A DNA stretch of 64,000 nucleotides from Oecophyllibacter saccharovorans (GCF_006542375.1 NZ_CP038143.1:1674001-1738000), one strand, 5' to 3'; numbered from the stretch's first letter, positions 54,213 to 63,530 are shown. A program made the numbers and translations. Notes: a model not told the origin generated them from the sequence alone.

Positions 54213-56234
54213 GTGCAGACCGTCTTAAGGGAGGAACCGCCGCCGCTTGCAGGGTGGAAGCGACTGGCGCACCGGCTGCCCGCACTGTTCGGGCTGCTGC
54301 TGCTGTGTGCGGCCAGTTTCGTGATCTGGCGCGAGCTCAAGCACCTTTCGGTGCATGACATTCTTGCCAGCCTGCGGGCCATTCCGGCCAGCGCTCTCTG
54401 GGAGGGGGCGGCAGCAACGTTCCTTTCCTATTTCATCCTCTCCTTCTACGACACCCTGGCCTGCCGCTGTGTCGGGGTGCACGTGCCGTGGCGGCGCACG
54501 GCATTTGCCGCCTTCTGCTCCTACGTTCTGTCGCACAACCTGGGCTGCTCGGCCATTTCCGGCGCTGCGGTGCGCTACAGGCTCTACAAGAGCTGGGGCG
54601 TGCCGGGGCCGAAGATCGCCTCCATCATCGCCTTCTGCTCGCTGACCTACCTGCTGGGAACGCTGGGACTGGTCGGGCTGATCCTGCTGTGGCAGCCCCA
54701 GACCATCCCATTGGTCAATCATCTGCCGCCCTGGGTGCCGCGCCTGGCAGGAGGGGCCTGTTTTGCCGCTCTGGGCGCGTATCTGGTCCTGGCCACCCGG
54801 CGGCGCGAGATCCGCTGGGGCCGTTTCAGCATCGAGCTGCCTGACTGGAAGATCGGTCTGCTGCAGATCCTGGTCAGCATGGCGGATGTTTCAGCCACCG
54901 CTCTGATCGCCTGGTGCGTCCTGGCCCCTTTCCCCCCGCATTGCACGCTGACCTTCGGCGGGTTCCTGGCAATCTACCTCATGTCCTACACGGCTGGGCT
55001 GGTCGCCAGCGTGCCGGGCGGGCTGGGCGTCTTTGATAGCTCCATGCTGCTGGCGCTGTCTCCCTGGTTCGGGGCCTCGCACATCATGGGCGCGGTGCTG
55101 GTATTCCGCCTGTTTTATTACATCATTCCCCTGGTGCTGGCGGGACTGATGTTTGCAGGCCATGAAATCTCCATCCGGGTTGCGCCGCTTCTGGCACGGC
55201 GGGGCTATATCTTCCGCCCTGATGTCGCCCAGCGGGATTCGGAAGCGGATTTCTCCGTGGGCGTGGCCGCGGGGCTGGAAGCGCTGTTCGGCGTCGGGCT
55301 GCTGCTTTACGCGCTCCTGGTCCGCCTGCCGCGTTATCCCTCCTGGTGGCATGAGGCGCTGATCCAGGTGGATGCCTTCCTGCTGGCGGTCAACGGGGTG
55401 GTGATGATCGGTCTGGCGCCCGGGCTGCTGCAGCGTGTGTCCCTGGCGTGGCGGCTTTCGATGGCCGTGCTGCTGACCACCACGCTGCTCCTCCTGCTGG
55501 GGGGCGCTGCTTGGTGGACCTATGTGCCCCTCCTGGTACTGCTGCTGGTGCTGGCGCCCTTCAGGGGCTGCTATTACCGCGAGGCCCAGTGGCGCGTCGC
55601 ACCGCTATCGCCTTCCATCCTGGCCCCGCTGTCTCTCTGGCTGATGGCTCTGGCGGCCATGGGGTGGATTGCCCACCAGCATCACGTCGGCCTGCTGTGG
55701 TGGCAGGGGCTGCTGCATGATGCCCCAGCGGTCAACGGACGCTGGTTTTTGGCGATTTCCGGGCTGTTCTGCCTGCTGGCTCTCTGGTGTGCGCTGCGGC
55801 GCTCGCGGGTGCAGCCACTGCCCTGGCTGATGAGCAACGCAGCTTCCTATGCCTGTCTCTCTGATGACCTGGCTTCTCAGCACTTTCCTGCACGCACGGC
55901 TCTGGCCCCGTCAGGGATTATTCAGGATGAAACCCATCAGGCCGCGATTGCCTTTGTCCCGACCGATATCTTCGTGCTCGGCCTCGGCACGCCGGTGGGC
56001 AGTGAGCGTTACCGGGTCGCTGCCATCTGGCAGCTGCGTGACTATGCCGAGCAGCTGGGCCGTAAGCTGGCCATTCTCCAGGCCGATGAGAGCTACCGTG
56101 AGGTCTATGCCGATCTGGGGCTGAATGTCGGTCGGCCGATCGAAGGCGGTTGGGTTTTCTGCAGCGTTGATGGCTATGAAAGGCTGATGCAGATTCTGGC
56201 CCAGTTCTCCGTCGTGCCCCGCCAGGACGACTGA
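54213..56234 (+). CDS. MprF-like membrane protein with truncated synthase domain (GTG start)
   Basis: The first 545 or so residues match the polytopic flippase part of lysylphosphatidylglycerol synthase/flippase MprF: about 14 helices, with ISGAAVRYRLYKSWGV, SVPGGLGVFDSSMLLALSPW and a conserved Arg-rich cytoplasmic loop. The remaining 128 residues cover only the first part of the DUF2156 (GNAT-like) synthase domain (SDDLASQHFPARTALAPSG to YREVYADLGLNVGRPIEGGW) and then stop, whereas complete MprF is about 850 residues. The next gene is on the other strand, so this is a real end and not a simple frameshift. Flippase activity may be kept; aminoacyl transfer is doubtful. The start is GTG at 54213, 22 bases after lysS. 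Confidence 0.82.
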   Translation: MQTVLREEPPPLAGWKRLAHRLPALFGLLLLCAASFVIWRELKHLSVHDILASLRAIPASALWEGAAATFLSYFILSFYDTLACRCVGVHVPWRRTAFAAFCSYVLSHNLGCSAISGAAVRYRLYKSWGVPGPKIASIIAFCSLTYLLGTLGLVGLILLWQPQTIPLVNHLPPWVPRLAGGACFAALGAYLVLATRRREIRWGRFSIELPDWKIGLLQILVSMADVSATALIAWCVLAPFPPHCTLTFGGFLAIYLMSYTAGLVASVPGGLGVFDSSMLLALSPWFGASHIMGAVLVFRLFYYIIPLVLAGLMFAGHEISIRVAPLLARRGYIFRPDVAQRDSEADFSVGVAAGLEALFGVGLLLYALLVRLPRYPSWWHEALIQVDAFLLAVNGVVMIGLAPGLLQRVSLAWRLSMAVLLTTTLLLLLGGAAWWTYVPLLVLLLVLAPFRGCYYREAQWRVAPLSPSILAPLSLWLMALAAMGWIAHQHHVGLLWWQGLLHDAPAVNGRWFLAISGLFCLLALWCALRRSRVQPLPWLMSNAASYACLSDDLASQHFPARTALAPSGIIQDETHQAAIAFVPTDIFVLGLGTPVGSERYRVAAIWQLRDYAEQLGRKLAILQADESYREVYADLGLNVGRPIEGGWVFCSVDGYERLMQILAQFSVVPRQDD

Positions 56235-56280
56235 GGCGCCGCAACAGGCTGGGCTCAGTTGAGGTTCAGACAGCTTGAGT

Positions 56281-56904
56281 TCAGTCCGGGTCCAGGCCTG
56301 AGTGAGGCTCACTGAAGAAGCTGTCCCGGCTTTCTTTGAGCGTGTCGTGGAAACTGCCGTCATGCCCGTAAGCGGCAAGAGAGGTGAAGCCCGGCTCGCC
56401 CCCGCTCTGGAAATGCTCCAGCAGATGCAGCCGGTCCACGACAAACTCCCGGCTGCGAAACAGGTTGTTCTTCTGGATCCAGCCTGCCGCTTCAGCGCGC
56501 CGTCCGGGTTCCAGCTGCCCGATGGTGACATGGGGGCGGAAGCGGTGGCGGGACTGCGGCAGGATGCTCTGGCGGAACTGGCGGTCGATGCGCTGCCTTA
56601 ACTGCAGCAGCGGCTCCTGAGGGACCACGGCGCAGGCCAGCCGGTCATTCCTGTTTTCCCGCGCTGGCGCTTCCAGCAGCAGGAGCTCCTTCAGGCTGAG
56701 AGAAAAAGGGCTCCAGCGCAGGCGGCTCAGTCCGAAATCCAGCTCTTCAAGAAGGCGGCCATCCGTTATCTGGCCCAGCGGGCGCAGGCAGAGAAAGAGC
56801 TGCTGCTGGGGGGTCCAGTCAACGCCGGGCAGCGTGCCGCGCAACAGGCTCAGGTCAGCGGCCAGTGCTGGCGGGAGGGGCAGGGAAAGGGAGAGTTTCA
56901 TCAC
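56281..56904 (-). CDS. 2'-5' RNA ligase / phosphoesterase family protein with degenerate first motif
   Basis: The protein has 207 residues and belongs to the 2H phosphoesterase superfamily (ThpR/LigT-like). The opening KLSLSLPLPPALAADLSLLR and the second catalytic motif RFRPHVTIGQL (H125-V-T127) are as expected. The first motif, normally H-x-T near a phrase like LHLTLRFLG, reads LFLCLRPLG here: His is replaced by Phe37 and Thr by Cys39. Loss of one of the two catalytic histidines suggests lost or altered catalysis. It is convergent with the MprF-like gene. The family is normally single-copy, with a poorly understood role. Confidence 0.78.
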   Translation of the reverse strand: MMKLSLSLPLPPALAADLSLLRGTLPGVDWTPQQQLFLCLRPLGQITDGRLLEELDFGLSRLRWSPFSLSLKELLLLEAPARENRNDRLACAVVPQEPLLQLRQRIDRQFRQSILPQSRHRFRPHVTIGQLEPGRRAEAAGWIQKNNLFRSREFVVDRLHLLEHFQSGGEPGFTSLAAYGHDGSFHDTLKESRDSFFSEPHSGLDPD

Positions 56905-57131
56905 CTGCCAGATTTACAGCTTCCAGCCCTGCAGGGCCAGCGGGCAGGCGGCTTCGGCAAAGGCATGGGTTCTGATATGGGCGTATAGGGGGGTGACTTG
57001 ACTCTCAGCAAACAAGCCCCACATTTAAGCAAACTTAAAGGCGCGCAAGCGCCGTTGTCCTGACGGACATGCCGGCGTGCCCGGTGGTCCCTTCGTTCTT
57101 AGGAACTTCCTCGCATTTCTCGGGAAATAAC

Positions 57132-57896
57132 ATGTCTAATCCTTATAATTATCAGTCAGCGGATCAGCAGGCTTTCGGCGTCATGGATGCCGGACTGCGC
57201 GCTTACATGATCCGTGTTTTCGGCTGGATGACGCTGGGTCTGGTCCTGAGTGGCCTCACCGCCTACGTCGTGGCTCACAGCTCCCTGCTGGGCGTGTTCT
57301 ATCATATCGTTGCCACGCCGACCGGCACTGCCGTTACGGGCATGACCGCGCTGGGCTGGATCGCAGCCCTGTCTCCGTTAGCTTTCGTGCTGGTGCTGTC
57401 TTTCGGGGTCAACCGGCTGTCGCGCCAGATGGCGCAGGGGCTGTTTCTGCTCTTCAGCATCGTGACGGGCGTCAGCCTTTCCACGCTGCTGCTGTTCTAT
57501 ACCGGCACTTCGGTAATGCAGACTTTCTTCATCACGGCCAGCGTGTTTGCCGCCATGGCGCTGTGGGGATACGTGACGAAGCGCTCGCTGGTCAGCTGGG
57601 GCTCCTTCCTCATGATGGGCTTGCTGGGCCTGCTGATCGCCTCCCTGGTCAACATCTTCCTGCACAGCTCGGCCATGGCAACGGTGATCTCGATCATCGG
57701 CGTGCTCCTGTTCACCGCGTTCACGGCCCATGACACCCAGCGCATCAAGCTTTCCTACCAGCAGGCCCTGGCCTACATGCCGCCTGAAGAGATCAACAAG
57801 AACAGCGTCTATGATGCGCTGGACCTGTATCTGGATTTCATCAACCTGTTCCAGTACCTGCTGCAGTTCACCGGCAACCGTTCCAACAGCAACTGA
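57132..57896 (+). CDS. Bax inhibitor-1 / YccA family membrane protein
   Basis: This is a polytopic inner-membrane protein of 254 residues from the ATG at 57132 with seven predicted helices. The signature is MRVFGWMTLGL-like YMIRVFGWMTLGLVLSGLTA near the start, VGLLGLLIASLVNIF-like LLGLLIASLVNIFLHSSAMA, and the C-terminal LFTAFTAHDTQRIKLSY with the conserved D and YDALDLYLDFINLFQYLLQF. E. coli relatives (YccA) interact with FtsH, while others are Ca2+ leak channels; the role here is inferred only. The 227-base upstream region (56905-57131) has two small hairpins, GGCGC/GCGCC with a GCAA loop (57040-57053) and GTCC/GGAC (57057-57068). A terminator follows. Confidence 0.93.
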   Translation: MSNPYNYQSADQQAFGVMDAGLRAYMIRVFGWMTLGLVLSGLTAYVVAHSSLLGVFYHIVATPTGTAVTGMTALGWIAALSPLAFVLVLSFGVNRLSRQMAQGLFLLFSIVTGVSLSTLLLFYTGTSVMQTFFITASVFAAMALWGYVTKRSLVSWGSFLMMGLLGLLIASLVNIFLHSSAMATVISIIGVLLFTAFTAHDTQRIKLSYQQALAYMPPEEINKNSVYDALDLYLDFINLFQYLLQFTGNRSNSN

Positions 57897-57928
57897 CCTT
57901 CCGGTGACAGAACCGGGGAACTGAACGG

Positions 57929-57962
57929 CAAAAGGGCCCCTCTTGATTGAGGGGCCTTTTTT
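57929..57962 (+). terminator. Intrinsic terminator after the BI-1 family gene
   Basis: AAAAGGGCCCCTC pairs with GAGGGGCCTTTT around a six-base loop and is followed by further T. It is 33 bases after the stop codon. Confidence 0.93.
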
Positions 57963-57995
57963 ATATCTGCTTCAGGTCCGGCAGCTGCCAACCAT

Positions 57996-58020
57996 GAAAA
58001 ACCCCGCCTGACCGGCGGGG
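57996..58020 (-). terminator. Intrinsic terminator of fdxA
   Basis: On the minus strand CCCCGCC (58020-58014 complement) pairs with GGCGGGG and is followed by TTTTTC. It lies just past the fdxA stop, back to back with the BI-1 terminator. Confidence 0.85.
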
Positions 58021-58028
58021 AGAAAGTT

Positions 58029-58361
58029 TCAGTCCTTTTGGGGCTCGGGAGAAAGCAGGGGCAGCTTGTCGGGCCGTCCGTCCCATTCCTTCGCATCGGC
58101 AGGCGGGGTGCCCTTCACGCTGATATTGGGCCAGGTGGCTGCAAACTTGGCGTTGATCTCCAGCCAGGGCGTTGCGCGTTCATCGCTGTCGGGCAGGATC
58201 GCTTCAGCCGGGCATTCCGGCTCACACACGCCGCAGTCAATGCATTCCTCCGGATTGATGACGAGGAAATTCTCCCCTGCGTAAAAGCAATCGACGGGGC
58301 AGACTTCCACACAATCCATGAACTTGCAGTTGATGCAGTTTTCCGTGACCACATAGGTCAT
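58029..58361 (-). CDS. fdxA: Seven-iron ferredoxin FdxA
   Basis: FdxA is a small electron carrier with one [3Fe-4S] and one [4Fe-4S] cluster. The protein has 110 residues. The cysteines are at 9, 12, 17, 21, 25, 40, 43, 46 and 50, the same pattern as Azotobacter-type seven-iron ferredoxins shifted by one residue. The C-terminal 55 residues are the usual extension ([20 protein letters not shown] and ending SPEPQKD). It lies 116 bases behind the S4-domain gene. Confidence 0.96.
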   Translation of the reverse strand: MTYVVTENCINCKFMDCVEVCPVDCFYAGENFLVINPEECIDCGVCEPECPAEAILPDSDERATPWLEINAKFAATWPNISVKGTPPADAKEWDGRPDKLPLLSPEPQKD

Positions 58362-58477
58362 TGCACTCTCCGGGTGTCATTCAGGGCAGCCTGTCGCGCC
58401 CAGGGCATGGGTTCAGGGGAAAGATATGCCGAAAATATGTGGCGACTGGCAAGAGGCCAGCGACGTTTCAGACATAT

Positions 58478-58813
58478 TTACGCCCTTTTTTCGAGGCTTT
58501 CTCCTTCATTCTCCTCCACAACTTCATAAGTCAGCCGCGCTTCAGCAGCCGGGCCACGGCGCGTGGTCAGCGCGCAGACCCGCCAGACATGAACGGCCCG
58601 CTCACCCGGCCGGCCGTGGGGGGCGGGAAAGACCAGGACATCTCCCGGCCGGACCCGGGTATGGGCTTTGCGGAGCCGCTGGCCGTTGAGCCGCACCTTG
58701 CCGCTTTCTATGAAACGCGCACACAGGGCCCGTGTTTTGGCCAGGCGCGCATAATAAAGCCAGAGGTCGAGTCGCTGCGCTGAGTCCGGCTCTGCTTCGG
58801 GAGACCCATTCAT
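58478..58813 (-). CDS. S4-domain RNA-binding protein (Hsp15-like)
   Basis: From the ATG at 58811-58813 this is an 111-residue protein with an S4 domain: RLDLWLYYARLAKTRALCAR, then FIESGKVRLNGQRLRKAHTR and VRPGDVLVFPAPHG. Hsp15 in E. coli binds 50S subunits that carry stalled peptidyl-tRNA. The C-terminus (EARLTYEVVEENEGES) is acidic and not basic as in E. coli, so the function may differ. It lies 40 bases behind the SUV3-like helicase gene and before fdxA, a common alphaproteobacterial order. Confidence 0.86.
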   Translation of the reverse strand: MNGSPEAEPDSAQRLDLWLYYARLAKTRALCARFIESGKVRLNGQRLRKAHTRVRPGDVLVFPAPHGRPGERAVHVWRVCALTTRRGPAAEARLTYEVVEENEGESLEKRA

Positions 58814-58853
58814 CGTGAGAGGCCTTGTGGACGACGCGTGGCCTGGTTTGGGC

Positions 58854-61487
58854 TCATTTCTTTTTGTTCCGCGTTCTGCGCGTGCCTGAAGGAGTGGGCA
58901 GCTTTCCAGACTGTGCCTCCGACCACGCGGCGAGCCCTGCAAAGGGCGAATCAGCAAGCGGCTTTCTTCCCTTGGGTTGTCCTTTTGGTGCACCCCTATC
59001 TGGCACAGCTTCCCGTCTGCCAGCAGTTTTTCTGGTGCTCCCACGGCCTGCCTGCACCATGAGCGGCGCGGGCGGCCCGAACTGGTCTGCAGGCAGGGAG
59101 GTAGGGGGCACAGGGCGCAGCAGCAGGCCTTTCAGCAGAGCGGGCAGCTGGGCCGGGGTCACGTTCAGCCGGCTGGCCAGGTCAGGCGGGGCCTGGCGCT
59201 GACTGGCGCCCCGCCTGGGTAGGAGCTGGCCGAGAACGGTTTCGGCAATGTCGATTCTCACCCAAACAGGCCCGGCCTCAATCCATCCTGGCAGCCCGGC
59301 CCCTTCACTGGCAGGCAGGGAAACGCGACCGCCCTGCGGCGCGGTGAGCGTGGCCCCCTGCCAGAGCCCTGCCAGAAGCACCATGGTTTCCATAAGGGGG
59401 GCTTTGAGCAGGGGGCGGTGATAGATGTGGCGCGGCCCGATCACCACGCCGAGGCGGCGCAGGCTCTCTCTGTCAGAGCGGGGCAGCTGCCGGTCAGCGG
59501 CGAGGGTTGGGGTGGTGCCGCCGTCTTCAGTCAGGCGGTGTATGAGGCCGCGCAGGCCAGGCTGGCCAGCGACTTTCTGACCCAGGCTCAGGAAGGGCTG
59601 CAGCCGGACTTGCAGATGCTGCGTGACCAGACGGGTCGCATGGGCCTCCACGCTTTGCTGCTGGGCTGCGTCCTGGAACTCGCCTGGCAGAAGTCGCAGG
59701 GCGGGCTGGAAGAAACTCTCCCCCTTTTCAAGCCGGGCGATCGGTGCGCCTTGCCAGGACAGGACACCGTTTCCCGCCCATTCAAGGGCTTCAGCAGAGC
59801 TCTGCAGGAAGCGCCTGACGCGCTGGGGGAATTCCTGGCGCAGCGCTTTGCGGGCCGTGCGCATGAGCAGGGCGGCCTCAGCCCCGTCAGCCGGCATGTC
59901 GGCTTCGAGGCTGAAGCCTCTGATCTGCCCGACTTCATGGCCTTCCACGAGAATCCGCCCGTCGCGTCTGACCGCATGGAGGAGCTCAGGTTCTTCGCCC
60001 GTCGGGGCGCGGCGCAGAAGGGCGGTGGCGCGCTTGTTGACGAAGCGGGCTGTCAGGCGTTCGTGCAGCGCGTCAGAGAGCCGTTCCTCAACTTCGCGGC
60101 TGCGCTGCTGCCAGTGCCGCCCGTTGCGCATCCACCCCTGGCGTGCGGCCACATAGGCACAGATCCGCACGCCTGACAGGCGGTGCATGAGCGTGTCGAT
60201 ATCGCCTTCCGTGCGGTCAAGGCCGCGCAACTGACCGTCCAGCCACTGGGCCGGAACCTGGCCATTGCGGAGCAGTTCCTGGAAAAGCCGGCCGCAGAGC
60301 CGGGCATGGCTGCCGTCGCCTATCTTGCGGAAATCGGGGATCTGACACACATCCCACAGCAGCGAGGTGGCTTTGCGCCCCTGCGCCAGGGGGCGGATTT
60401 TATCGTCACGGATCAGGGCGTTGAGCACTTCGACGTCTGAAGAGATACGCCCTGCGATGAGCTCGGGGCGCGGAGGGCTGCGCTGGAGGCTGTGGAGCAG
60501 GGCTTCAGGCCCGCTGTAGTCAAGCTGGCTCTGGCGCCAGCAGATCTGCCTGACAGGCTCGAAATGGTGGCCTTCAATGGCTTCCACCATGGCCGTGCTC
60601 ATGGGTGGGCAGCTGCCGGTGGTGCCGAAGGTTCCGTCGCGCATGCCCCGGCCCGCACGACCGGTGATCTGCGCGATCTCCTGCACCTGCAGAGGCCGCG
60701 TCATGCGCCCGTCGAACTTGTGCAGCCCCGCCAGGGCCACGTGGTCGACATCCATGTTCAGCCCCATGCCGATCGCGTCAGTGGCAACCAGGTAATCGAC
60801 TTCCCGGTTCTGGTAGAGCGCGATCTGGGCGTTGCGCGTGCGCGGGCTGAGACGGCCCATGATGATGGCGCAGCCGCCGCGCCGCTGGCGGATGGCTTCG
60901 GCCAGGGCGTAGACCTCGGTTGCCGAGAAGGCGACGATGGCCGAGCGGGGCGGGAGGCGGTTGAGGCTGAGCGGGCCTGCATCGCTCAGCTGGGAGAGGC
61001 GGGGCCGCGTGTCGATGGTGATGCCGGGCACGAGACGGCTCAGCAGGCCACGCATGGTCTCAGCACCCAGAAACAGCGTTTCGCTGCGGCCGCGTGCATG
61101 GAGCAGGCGTTCGGTGAACACATGGCCCCGCTCCGGGTCGGCTGCGAGCTGGATCTCGTCGATCCCGACAAAGTCCATTCTCCGGTCCAGCGGCATGGCT
61201 TCGACCGTGCAGGAAAACCAGCGCGCATTGGGGGGAACGATCTTCTCTTCGCCCGTGAGCAACGCCACATTGTGCCGTCCCTTGGCCCTGACCAGGCGCT
61301 CATAGTTCTCACGCGCCAGCAGTCGCAGGGGAAAGCCCATCATGCCGCTGCCATGGGCCATCATGCGGGTCAGGGCATAGTGGGTCTTGCCTGTATTGGT
61401 CGGCCCCAGCAGGGCGTGCACTTCCCCAGGCCTGGTTGCAAATGAAGGCGCTAATGAAGACATTGAAGGCAGAGAGGGGGTCGTCAT
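58854..61487 (-). CDS. SUV3-like superfamily 2 RNA/DNA helicase
   Basis: The protein has 877 residues and resembles the mitochondrial SUV3 helicase and alphaproteobacterial MgpS-type proteins. Walker A is LLGPTNTGKTHYALTRMMA, and Walker B is the unusual DEIQ of VGIDEIQLAADPERG. Others are FLGAETMRG, VAFSATEVYALAEAIRQRRG, YLVATDAIGMGLNMDVDHVA and IAQITGRAGRGMRDGTFG (helicase VI). Residues 400-700 correspond to the SUV3 C-terminal region. The tail is a basic low-complexity stretch ending TRRTRNKKK. It may work in RNA degradation or rRNA handling. It is the first gene of a series with hsp15 and fdxA. Confidence 0.87.
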   Translation of the reverse strand: MTTPSLPSMSSLAPSFATRPGEVHALLGPTNTGKTHYALTRMMAHGSGMMGFPLRLLARENYERLVRAKGRHNVALLTGEEKIVPPNARWFSCTVEAMPLDRRMDFVGIDEIQLAADPERGHVFTERLLHARGRSETLFLGAETMRGLLSRLVPGITIDTRPRLSQLSDAGPLSLNRLPPRSAIVAFSATEVYALAEAIRQRRGGCAIIMGRLSPRTRNAQIALYQNREVDYLVATDAIGMGLNMDVDHVALAGLHKFDGRMTRPLQVQEIAQITGRAGRGMRDGTFGTTGSCPPMSTAMVEAIEGHHFEPVRQICWRQSQLDYSGPEALLHSLQRSPPRPELIAGRISSDVEVLNALIRDDKIRPLAQGRKATSLLWDVCQIPDFRKIGDGSHARLCGRLFQELLRNGQVPAQWLDGQLRGLDRTEGDIDTLMHRLSGVRICAYVAARQGWMRNGRHWQQRSREVEERLSDALHERLTARFVNKRATALLRRAPTGEEPELLHAVRRDGRILVEGHEVGQIRGFSLEADMPADGAEAALLMRTARKALRQEFPQRVRRFLQSSAEALEWAGNGVLSWQGAPIARLEKGESFFQPALRLLPGEFQDAAQQQSVEAHATRLVTQHLQVRLQPFLSLGQKVAGQPGLRGLIHRLTEDGGTTPTLAADRQLPRSDRESLRRLGVVIGPRHIYHRPLLKAPLMETMVLLAGLWQGATLTAPQGGRVSLPASEGAGLPGWIEAGPVWVRIDIAETVLGQLLPRRGASQRQAPPDLASRLNVTPAQLPALLKGLLLRPVPPTSLPADQFGPPAPLMVQAGRGSTRKTAGRREAVPDRGAPKGQPKGRKPLADSPFAGLAAWSEAQSGKLPTPSGTRRTRNKKK

Positions 61488-61718
61488 GAGGGAAAGGTCG
61501 GCGGCCCGCAGCGCAAAAGCAAGGCATGCAGGTCAGAAAATACCCCGGAAGTTGGCACCGAAAGCTCAGGCCCGGGGTTTCGCCCCCGCTGTTTCATACG
61601 TAGGTTTCTGTATCCCGCTTTCCTTGCACGGCGCGTCCTGGACTTACTGTGCAGTCGTCTTGCCTCCTTGCACGCACGCCACGGTGAGGGCGCCGTGATT
61701 TTCTGGAGCCATCCGGCA

Positions 61719-63209
61719 ATGTCCAACCCTGTTTCCGATCCTGCCCCTGGGGCCGTCCTGCCGCTTGTGGCCCCTCCAGCGTCCGGCCAGGCCGCTGACA
61801 GCGTTCTGCCGCTCTATCTCGTCGCACCTGGGGACAAGGCGGCGGTTGAGCGCCTGTGCGGGGCGGCATTGCCTTTCCTTAAGGCCCAGGGGTTTGAAGG
61901 CAAAGCGGGCGATTTCACCCTGCTGCCGGAACTTTCCAGTCTTGCGGGCCAGAAATCCGCGCAGGCGCAGGACTGCAAAGAAGAGGGCTTGCGCGGCGCG
62001 CTTTTCTGTCTGCCTGCAAAAGGCGGCCCTTATCCTTTCGGCAGCCTGGCGCAGTTGCTCCCGTCCGGTCTGTGGCGTCTGGAAGGGCCGGGCGCAGCGG
62101 GCCCTGAGCAGGCGGTCCTGCAGGCTGACGCGGTGCTGGGTTTCTGCCTGGGCCGTTACCGCTACCGGCTGGAAGGGGAGGGCTCTTCGCCTGCGCCAGG
62201 GCCGCGCCTGGTCAGGCCGCAGAACCTGCCGGCCGAGACCGAAATCCTGGCGCGCGCCATCTGGTTCGGCCGTGACCTGGTCAACATGCCCGCCAATCTT
62301 CTCGGCCCGGCAGAACTGGCTGAAGCAGCAGCCCTGGCGCTGAAAGCGCGGGGCGCCGAAGTGGAATGGGTGACTGGTGACGCGCTTGCGGTTGCCTATC
62401 CCTGCCTGGCGGCGGCAGGTGCAGGCTCGGACCGTGCGCCCGTGGTGATCGTGGGGAAATGGGGGGTGGATGACGGCAGGCGGCCCAAGCTGTCGCTGGT
62501 GGGCAAGGGGGTGTGCTTCGATACGGGCGGGTACGATCTCAAGCCTGCCTCGGCCATGCTGCGGATGAAAAAGGACATGGGTGGTGCAGCCCTCGTGCTG
62601 GCCCTGGCCTGCGCCTTGATCGAAGCCGGGGCCGAGCTGGTGCTCGAGATCCGTCTCGGCTGCATAGAGAACAGCGTTTCAGGCCATGCCATGCGCCCGA
62701 GCGATGTGGTGCAGACCCGCAAGGGCCTGACGGTGGAAATCGGCAATACGGATGCCGAGGGGCGGTTGGTGCTGTGTGACCTGCTGACCGAAGCGGCGGA
62801 GAGCGAGCCTGACATTCTGCTTGACGCTTCGACCCTGACCGGCGCTGCGCGCGTGGCCCTCGGCCCTGACCTGCCTGCCCTGTTTGCCAATGATGACACC
62901 ACTGCGGACCGGCTTATCCAGGCCGGGCGGGAAGTGCATGATCCCATGTGGCGCCTGCCTCTCTGGGATGAGTATGAGTCATGGCTGGATAGCGATATCG
63001 CTGATTGCTGCAATCTCTCCTCCCAGCCGATGGCCGGGGCCATTACGGCGGCGCTTTTCCTGCAGAAATTCGTCCCTCCCGGTCAGAAATGGGTGCATAT
63101 CGATACTTATTCCTGGAGTGACACTGCGCGCCCCGGGCGCCCGAAAGGGGCAGAAATCCTGGCGTTGCGCGCGCTGTTTAAGGCTTTTTCAAGATATCAA
63201 GACAGGTGA
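61719..63209 (+). CDS. M17 leucyl aminopeptidase family protein
   Basis: This cytosolic manganese/zinc aminopeptidase has 496 residues from the ATG at 61719; the in-frame codons upstream were not used because they look non-coding. The active site is well kept: GKGVCFDTGGYDLKPASAML, MKKDMGGAALVLALA and the signature NTDAEGRLVLCDLLTEA. Two positions differ from the most common M17 forms: CIENSVSGHAMRPSDV in place of AENMISGNAYRPGDI-like sequences, and C for A after LVL. The N-terminal domain is divergent, as usual. The 231-base gap (61488-61718) to the divergent helicase holds nothing I recognise. Confidence 0.9.
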   Translation: MSNPVSDPAPGAVLPLVAPPASGQAADSVLPLYLVAPGDKAAVERLCGAALPFLKAQGFEGKAGDFTLLPELSSLAGQKSAQAQDCKEEGLRGALFCLPAKGGPYPFGSLAQLLPSGLWRLEGPGAAGPEQAVLQADAVLGFCLGRYRYRLEGEGSSPAPGPRLVRPQNLPAETEILARAIWFGRDLVNMPANLLGPAELAEAAALALKARGAEVEWVTGDALAVAYPCLAAAGAGSDRAPVVIVGKWGVDDGRRPKLSLVGKGVCFDTGGYDLKPASAMLRMKKDMGGAALVLALACALIEAGAELVLEIRLGCIENSVSGHAMRPSDVVQTRKGLTVEIGNTDAEGRLVLCDLLTEAAESEPDILLDASTLTGAARVALGPDLPALFANDDTTADRLIQAGREVHDPMWRLPLWDEYESWLDSDIADCCNLSSQPMAGAITAALFLQKFVPPGQKWVHIDTYSWSDTARPGRPKGAEILALRALFKAFSRYQDR

Positions 63210-63530
63210 TATGCATATTGTGCATAGGTAATATGTTCATTCTTCCAGAAGGCCGCAGCACCCTTCGATAAATACTTGCGCTTCCGTTCCAAATGTCCCA
63301 CCTGATGAAGCACTACGGCACCCATTGTGCCCTTAATCAATGAGAAAGGTTCTCTTGCAGAGGCAGCTTGTCGGGGCAGGACGTGGGCCTGTTTCCAGCC
63401 GCTTCCTCCAAGCCCGTCATGCGGCACCCCCAAGGCCGGGGCTGCCTGGCTTTCTTCTCTCCGTTGGGGAGGGAGTGGGGCGACAAGCGCATGAAGCGTC
63501 TGTGCCAGGGGACCGCAAAGGAGTTTTCCG
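63210..63530. other. 321-base gap, AT-richer than its surroundings
   Basis: The start of the gap contains a dyad, ATGCA-N5-TGCAT near 63211-63225, which could be a protein-binding site. An open minus-strand frame across the gap (63197-63583) has no recognisable family, and I do not call it. The last 20 bases hold a clear SD, AAGGAG, in front of the MarR gene. Confidence 0.4.
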
